From Paenibacillus sp. JJ-100 (GTDB lineage Bacteria > Bacillota > Bacilli > Paenibacillales > Paenibacillaceae): a stretch of 64,000 nucleotides of DNA. Below the pieces are notes generated by a model that was given only the letters and a program-made list of their open reading frames with translations, was not told the DNA's origin and ran no database searches. Shown piece after piece: positions 60,923 through 64,000 of this stretch (the stretch's first letter is position 1; each line of letters starts with the position of its first letter). The position numbers were made by a program, and so were the translations under genes. The stretch covers positions 62,001-126,000 of the forward strand of contig NZ_CAOJCM010000003.1 of NCBI RefSeq assembly GCF_948329825.1, in the 5' to 3' direction.

Positions 60923-61028
60923 CTATTTGGGTAGGGTGTAGAAATAAATATTCCTCATCCATAGAAGGTGAGGCGGGAAATGAGATACAATACTATATAT
61001 GAAATTCCCGAACAAAGGTGATGAATGT

Positions 61029-62240
61029 ATGAAGGAACTGCACAGTCCTGTCAATCGAAAGACCTATAACATATCTATGTGCTTAATGATTATTTTAATG
61101 GCAGCTGGATTAGTTGTCTCTACCGCAGAGCTTCAAACGGTCACTATGGGTTATCTAATCCATTTATTATGTGTTGTAATTATATCGGCCTGTTTACTAG
61201 TTTATCCCCGCTATGAAACGTTTGTGTTTCGACTCAGCATCATCTTGCTCGGCTTTGTTTATTTCTACACGCTTGCTTTGATCTATCCTCAGACGTGGAC
61301 TACTTACATTATGATCTGTCTACTTCCTGCACTCGCCATTCTGTTCTATGATTTCAAATTATTTTATATCTCAATCAGTCTGAATGTGATTCTACTGGTC
61401 ATCGTGACGACCTACATGCATAAGCAAGAGACGGAGTACACCTATATACATGCAGATATGACAGGTAATCTAATTAATATTATTGCTAGTCAGCTACTGT
61501 TGTTCCTTATTTTTTATCTGACCTTTGATCGTATACGCAAGCAGGAATTATATATGGAACAGGTGCAGCAATCCGAACGTCTCAAAATGGTATCACACCT
61601 AACGGCAGCCGTTGCTCATGAAATTCGTAATCCAGTCACGGTGGTACGGGGGTTTCTACAGTTGTATCAAGAAAATTCTAACTTTAACACTTCCGATAGA
61701 TCGAAGTTTGCGCTAATGATTGATGAGCTGAACACGGTGGAACAGGTAACCTCTCAGTTTTTATCCATGGCCAAGCCAAGTAGAGAGATGGTAGTTGAAA
61801 AAGTAGATGTTAACGAAGTGCTTGAAGGAGTTGCTAGTCTGCTCGGCTCTTACGCGATGCTATCCAATAAACATATAGATATCCAGGTTAGAGAAGGATG
61901 CATCATTCTTATCAATCCCGTTGAATTCAAGCAAGTCATCATTAATCTGATCAAAAACGCTCTTGAAGCCTCAGATACAGGAGAGACGGTTCATGTAACG
62001 GCTAGGGTTGTGAGAGATACGGTTGAAATCAAAATTGTCGATCAAGGCTGCGGAATGGCGGAAGAGGAAATAAAAGCTCTGGGTACACCGTTTTATTCGC
62101 TCAAAACGAATGGTACGGGACTGGGCCTGATGATCTGTTTCAATATTGTGGAGAAGGTTGGCGGAACGATTAAATATCAGAGTAAGAAGGGAGAGGGAAC
62201 AACGGTAATCCTTGCGTTTCCGGTTGCAGATCGCAACTAA
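61029..62240 (+). CDS. Orphan sporulation-type histidine kinase (KinB/KinD-like)
   Basis: A 403-residue kinase. About six membrane helices (residues 15-165) with very short loops form the sensor. The HisKA motif AVAHEIRNPVTVVRGFLQL gives the phosphorylated His197, and the HATPase domain has LIKNALEAS (N box), DQGCGM and GTGLGLMICFNIV. The HEIRNPLT-type motif and the lack of a neighbouring response regulator fit the kinases that feed the Spo0F/Spo0A phosphorelay. ATG 61029 follows AAAGGTGATG. The signal is unknown. Confidence 0.9.
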   Translation: MKELHSPVNRKTYNISMCLMIILMAAGLVVSTAELQTVTMGYLIHLLCVVIISACLLVYPRYETFVFRLSIILLGFVYFYTLALIYPQTWTTYIMICLLPALAILFYDFKLFYISISLNVILLVIVTTYMHKQETEYTYIHADMTGNLINIIASQLLLFLIFYLTFDRIRKQELYMEQVQQSERLKMVSHLTAAVAHEIRNPVTVVRGFLQLYQENSNFNTSDRSKFALMIDELNTVEQVTSQFLSMAKPSREMVVEKVDVNEVLEGVASLLGSYAMLSNKHIDIQVREGCIILINPVEFKQVIINLIKNALEASDTGETVHVTARVVRDTVEIKIVDQGCGMAEEEIKALGTPFYSLKTNGTGLGLMICFNIVEKVGGTIKYQSKKGEGTTVILAFPVADRN

Positions 62241-62249
62241 GGGGACGGC

Positions 62250-62469
62250 GTGTGGGAGATTCCCTTCTCACTGGCAACGATTGAAGCCATGTTTAGGTTG
62301 AGCGACGGAGAATTGGTATAAGGTCGTGGAGTTCGGAGGAAAGGTCGATGTATTTGGCAACAAGGGGAAGATTGTTACAGCTAACCTTCTTTTAATTGAG
62401 ATCGTTGAAGAGCATGACAGAGGAATAGAAGCAGAACGAGAATATATCAGGATACGAAAAATAATCTAG
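62250..62469 (+). pseudogene. Small frameshifted gene
   Basis: One frame from GTG 62250 reads WEIPFSLATIEAMFRLSDGE and then stops at 62319. The next frame picks up without a start as NWYKVVEFGGKVDVFGNKGK, then IVTANLLLIEIVEEHDRGIE, to a stop at 62469. A single indel near 62310 would join them into about 72 residues. It could equally be a sequencing error. The family is not recognised. Confidence 0.55.
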
Positions 62470-62471
62470 AG

Positions 62472-62500
62472 GAAGGCTGCCGAGAGGCAGCCTATTTCTG
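62472..62500 (+). terminator. Hairpin after the frameshifted gene
   Basis: AGGCTGCC-GAGA-GGCAGCCT followed by ATTTCTGTTCTT. It may also serve araR from the other side. Confidence 0.6.
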
Positions 62501-62527
62501 TTCTTCTGTGCTTGCGGTGAAAATTAC

Positions 62528-63619
62528 TCACTCGATCTCCATCTCCTTCACGGTTTCTCCCTCTACCAGTTCAGGCGTATAGTAGGTTTGATTGGGAAGG
62601 TCTTTCTTCCCCTGCAGCTTACGAATGACCCAATCGGCAGCATCACGCCCCATCTGCTCTTGGGGATGAGTGAGTGTAGTGAGTTTGATGTTTGCATTTT
62701 TGGCGATGTATGAATTATCCTGACCAATTATCGACAGCTCATTCGGGATCGAAATACCAAGCTGGCGGCAAGCATGCACGACCTCCAATCCAACCTCGTC
62801 GTTGTAACAGACGATTGCGGTGAGCGCATCCCGATTTTCCTGAAGGTAAGCTGTCACGTTTGAGGACAGATCGGCTTTTGATGCGGTGTCAAACGAGAGC
62901 ACATGCTCGGGATGAAACCTCAGTTTTGCCTCCCCCAGTGCCTTGATGTATCCCTTCATTCGGTACTTTCCTTGCAGGTCATCCATTTTGGCAATAATGC
63001 CTATCTGGGTATGGCCCTTGGAGATTAATTCCTTAGTGGCGAGATAACTGGACTGCACGTCATCCAGACAGAAGAAAGGCACCTCTAACTCTTCATAAAA
63101 TGCATTGATCATCACAAACGGTACGTCCTGTTCCTTAAACGACAGGTAGTATGCAATATTCGGGTTATACAAGTTGCTTTTAGTTGGCTCCACAATCAAA
63201 CCATCCACACCATACGACAGCATCATTTCAAGTGCTTTTTTCTCTTGGGCCACATCGTTGTTCGTACTGGCAAGCAGTAGGGAGTAGTTGTCCTCATTCA
63301 GACGACTTTCGATACCGCGAATAATGGAAGGGAAAATATAGTCCGAGATATAGGTGGTAATGACGCCGATTGTTTTCTTGGAGCTACTGCCACCCGCTCG
63401 CAAGCGATATTGCTGGCTGACATAGGTCCCCGACCCTTTTTCGCTGCGTAAAAATCCTTCGTTAGATAACTCCAAAATAGCCTTGCGTACCGTCTGACGG
63501 CTTACGTTGTAGCTGTCCTGCAATGCAGATTCCGTTGGAATCTGCTCGCCAATGCTGTACGCCCCCGACAGAATATGGCTCTTTATATCATCAATAATTA
63601 CTTGGTATTTAGGTTTCAT
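62528..63619 (-). CDS. araR: AraR, arabinose-responsive repressor
   Basis: A 363-residue chimeric regulator. An N-terminal GntR winged helix (GEQIPTESALQDSYNVSRQT, then VRKAILEL) is joined to a LacI/GalR-type sugar-binding domain (KTIGVITTYISDYIFPSIIR, then GQDNS and TTLTHPQEQMG). This combination defines AraR, which represses arabinose genes until L-arabinose binds. ATG 63619 has AAGAAGTGG upstream; GTG 63628 is an alternative. Two AraR boxes lie upstream (63669 and 63871), giving autorepression and control of a divergent promoter. Confidence 0.95.
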   Translation of the reverse strand: MKPKYQVIIDDIKSHILSGAYSIGEQIPTESALQDSYNVSRQTVRKAILELSNEGFLRSEKGSGTYVSQQYRLRAGGSSSKKTIGVITTYISDYIFPSIIRGIESRLNEDNYSLLLASTNNDVAQEKKALEMMLSYGVDGLIVEPTKSNLYNPNIAYYLSFKEQDVPFVMINAFYEELEVPFFCLDDVQSSYLATKELISKGHTQIGIIAKMDDLQGKYRMKGYIKALGEAKLRFHPEHVLSFDTASKADLSSNVTAYLQENRDALTAIVCYNDEVGLEVVHACRQLGISIPNELSIIGQDNSYIAKNANIKLTTLTHPQEQMGRDAADWVIRKLQGKKDLPNQTYYTPELVEGETVKEMEIE

Positions 63620-63668
63620 ATGGTCCACTTCTTTCGTTGTAACATCAATATAGTATCATTATCGCTCA

Positions 63669-63684
63669 AGTTGTACGTACATAT
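63669..63684. promoter_or_regulatory. AraR box, araR-proximal
   Basis: AGTTGTACGTACATAT matches the ATTTGTACGTACAAAT consensus I know for AraR, centred on GTACGTAC, about 50 bases before araR. Confidence 0.85.
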
Positions 63685-63865
63685 TCTAGCATGGTTTGCT
63701 TCACTTGCAAGTAAAACCGTACAATTTTTGGAGTTATGCGTACAAGTTAGATCGATTTTATCAAATTGAACCTTACAATTTTAGTAGACAATTGGATGAA
63801 AGTACGTTGTTGGAGTGAGATTTTTAGCAAATAAAGCTCTTTGTGAGTATAACTTTGATATCTCA

Positions 63866-63894
63866 TTGACAAATGTACGTACAAAAAATATACT
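63866..63894 (+). promoter_or_regulatory. Outward promoter with an AraR box in the spacer
   Basis: TTGACA (63866-63871), a 17-base spacer and TATACT (63889-63894). The spacer holds AATGTACGTACAAAA, an AraR box (63871-63886). It points to the right, out of the window, probably toward an arabinose operon. Confidence 0.88.
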
Positions 63895-64000
63895 AAGGCT
63901 GTCAGAATAGGAAAGCGCATTCTTAGAATGCTGAAATAGATTATAGCCATTAACGGAAGTGGAACTGTACATGATTGAGTGTGCACCGGAATCGATGCCA

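Noticed and set aside
1..64000. CRISPR arrays, tRNA/rRNA genes, transposases, integrases or ccr recombinases
   Set aside because: No regularly spaced repeats, cloverleaf-like sequences or recombinase motifs were found by reading; the only tandem repeats are those listed.

Overview
The window looks like a chromosome segment of a Paenibacillus-type Bacillota bacterium. It opens with the 3' end of walK followed by walH (yycH), walI (yycI), walJ (yycJ), htrA, a small CxxH/CxxC protein and rlmH, which is the conserved WalRK/rlmH neighbourhood of Bacillales. Strong AAGGAGG-type ribosome binding sites, frequent TTG/GTG starts, S-layer homology (SLH) proteins, a GH120 xylosidase and an AraR regulator fit Paenibacillus. 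No rRNA, tRNA, CRISPR array, transposase or integrase was recognised.

Region 1 (1-7687) is core: WalK cell-wall signalling and its membrane regulators, a surface HtrA protease, a DUF3862-type lipoprotein and rlmH.

Region 2 (7688 to about 44.5 kb) reads as an accessory island. It begins exactly at the 3' end of rlmH, the site used by staphylococcal SCC elements. A 17-bp copy of the rlmH end lies at 15780-15796 and a diverged att-like copy near 22010-22040, but no ccr recombinase is present. The island is a chain of small regulator-plus-enzyme modules: MerR/SDR, XRE-cupin/hydrolase+MBL, GntR/ABC exporter, LysR/SDR, TetR/isochorismatase-like, AraC/SDR, a two-component system with a CPBP protein, MerR/DUF4260, and TetR/DUF3533. 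It also holds a GH120 beta-xylosidase, an ABC-F protein, a membrane-anchored polysaccharide deacetylase, a MetE-like methyltransferase, an aldehyde dehydrogenase, a NorB-like exporter and an M20 amidohydrolase. Gene relics are scattered through it (two SDR pieces, a YndJ piece, an isochorismatase piece, a small membrane protein broken by a 5-bp duplication). Some are diverged copies of intact genes elsewhere in the window.

Region 3 (about 44.6-54.0 kb) is a cell-surface block. It has an SLH protein with a recent 618-bp internal duplication, an SLH-anchored 5'-nucleotidase, and an ECF sigma factor with a membrane anti-sigma factor. Next to these lie two secreted or lipid-anchored proteins homologous to the anti-sigma ectodomain. 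A shared promoter-like element precedes both the sigma gene and the SLH gene.

Region 4 (54.1-60.1 kb) holds a GNAT gene and a three-gene polysaccharide cassette: a GT2-GtrA fusion, a BcsA-like synthase with a PilZ domain, and a large polytopic membrane protein. Region 5 (60.2-64 kb) has ribosomal protein L25 with a coupled upstream mini-ORF, an orphan sporulation-type histidine kinase, a frameshifted small gene, and araR with two AraR boxes. The second box lies in a promoter pointing out of the window, presumably toward an arabinose operon.
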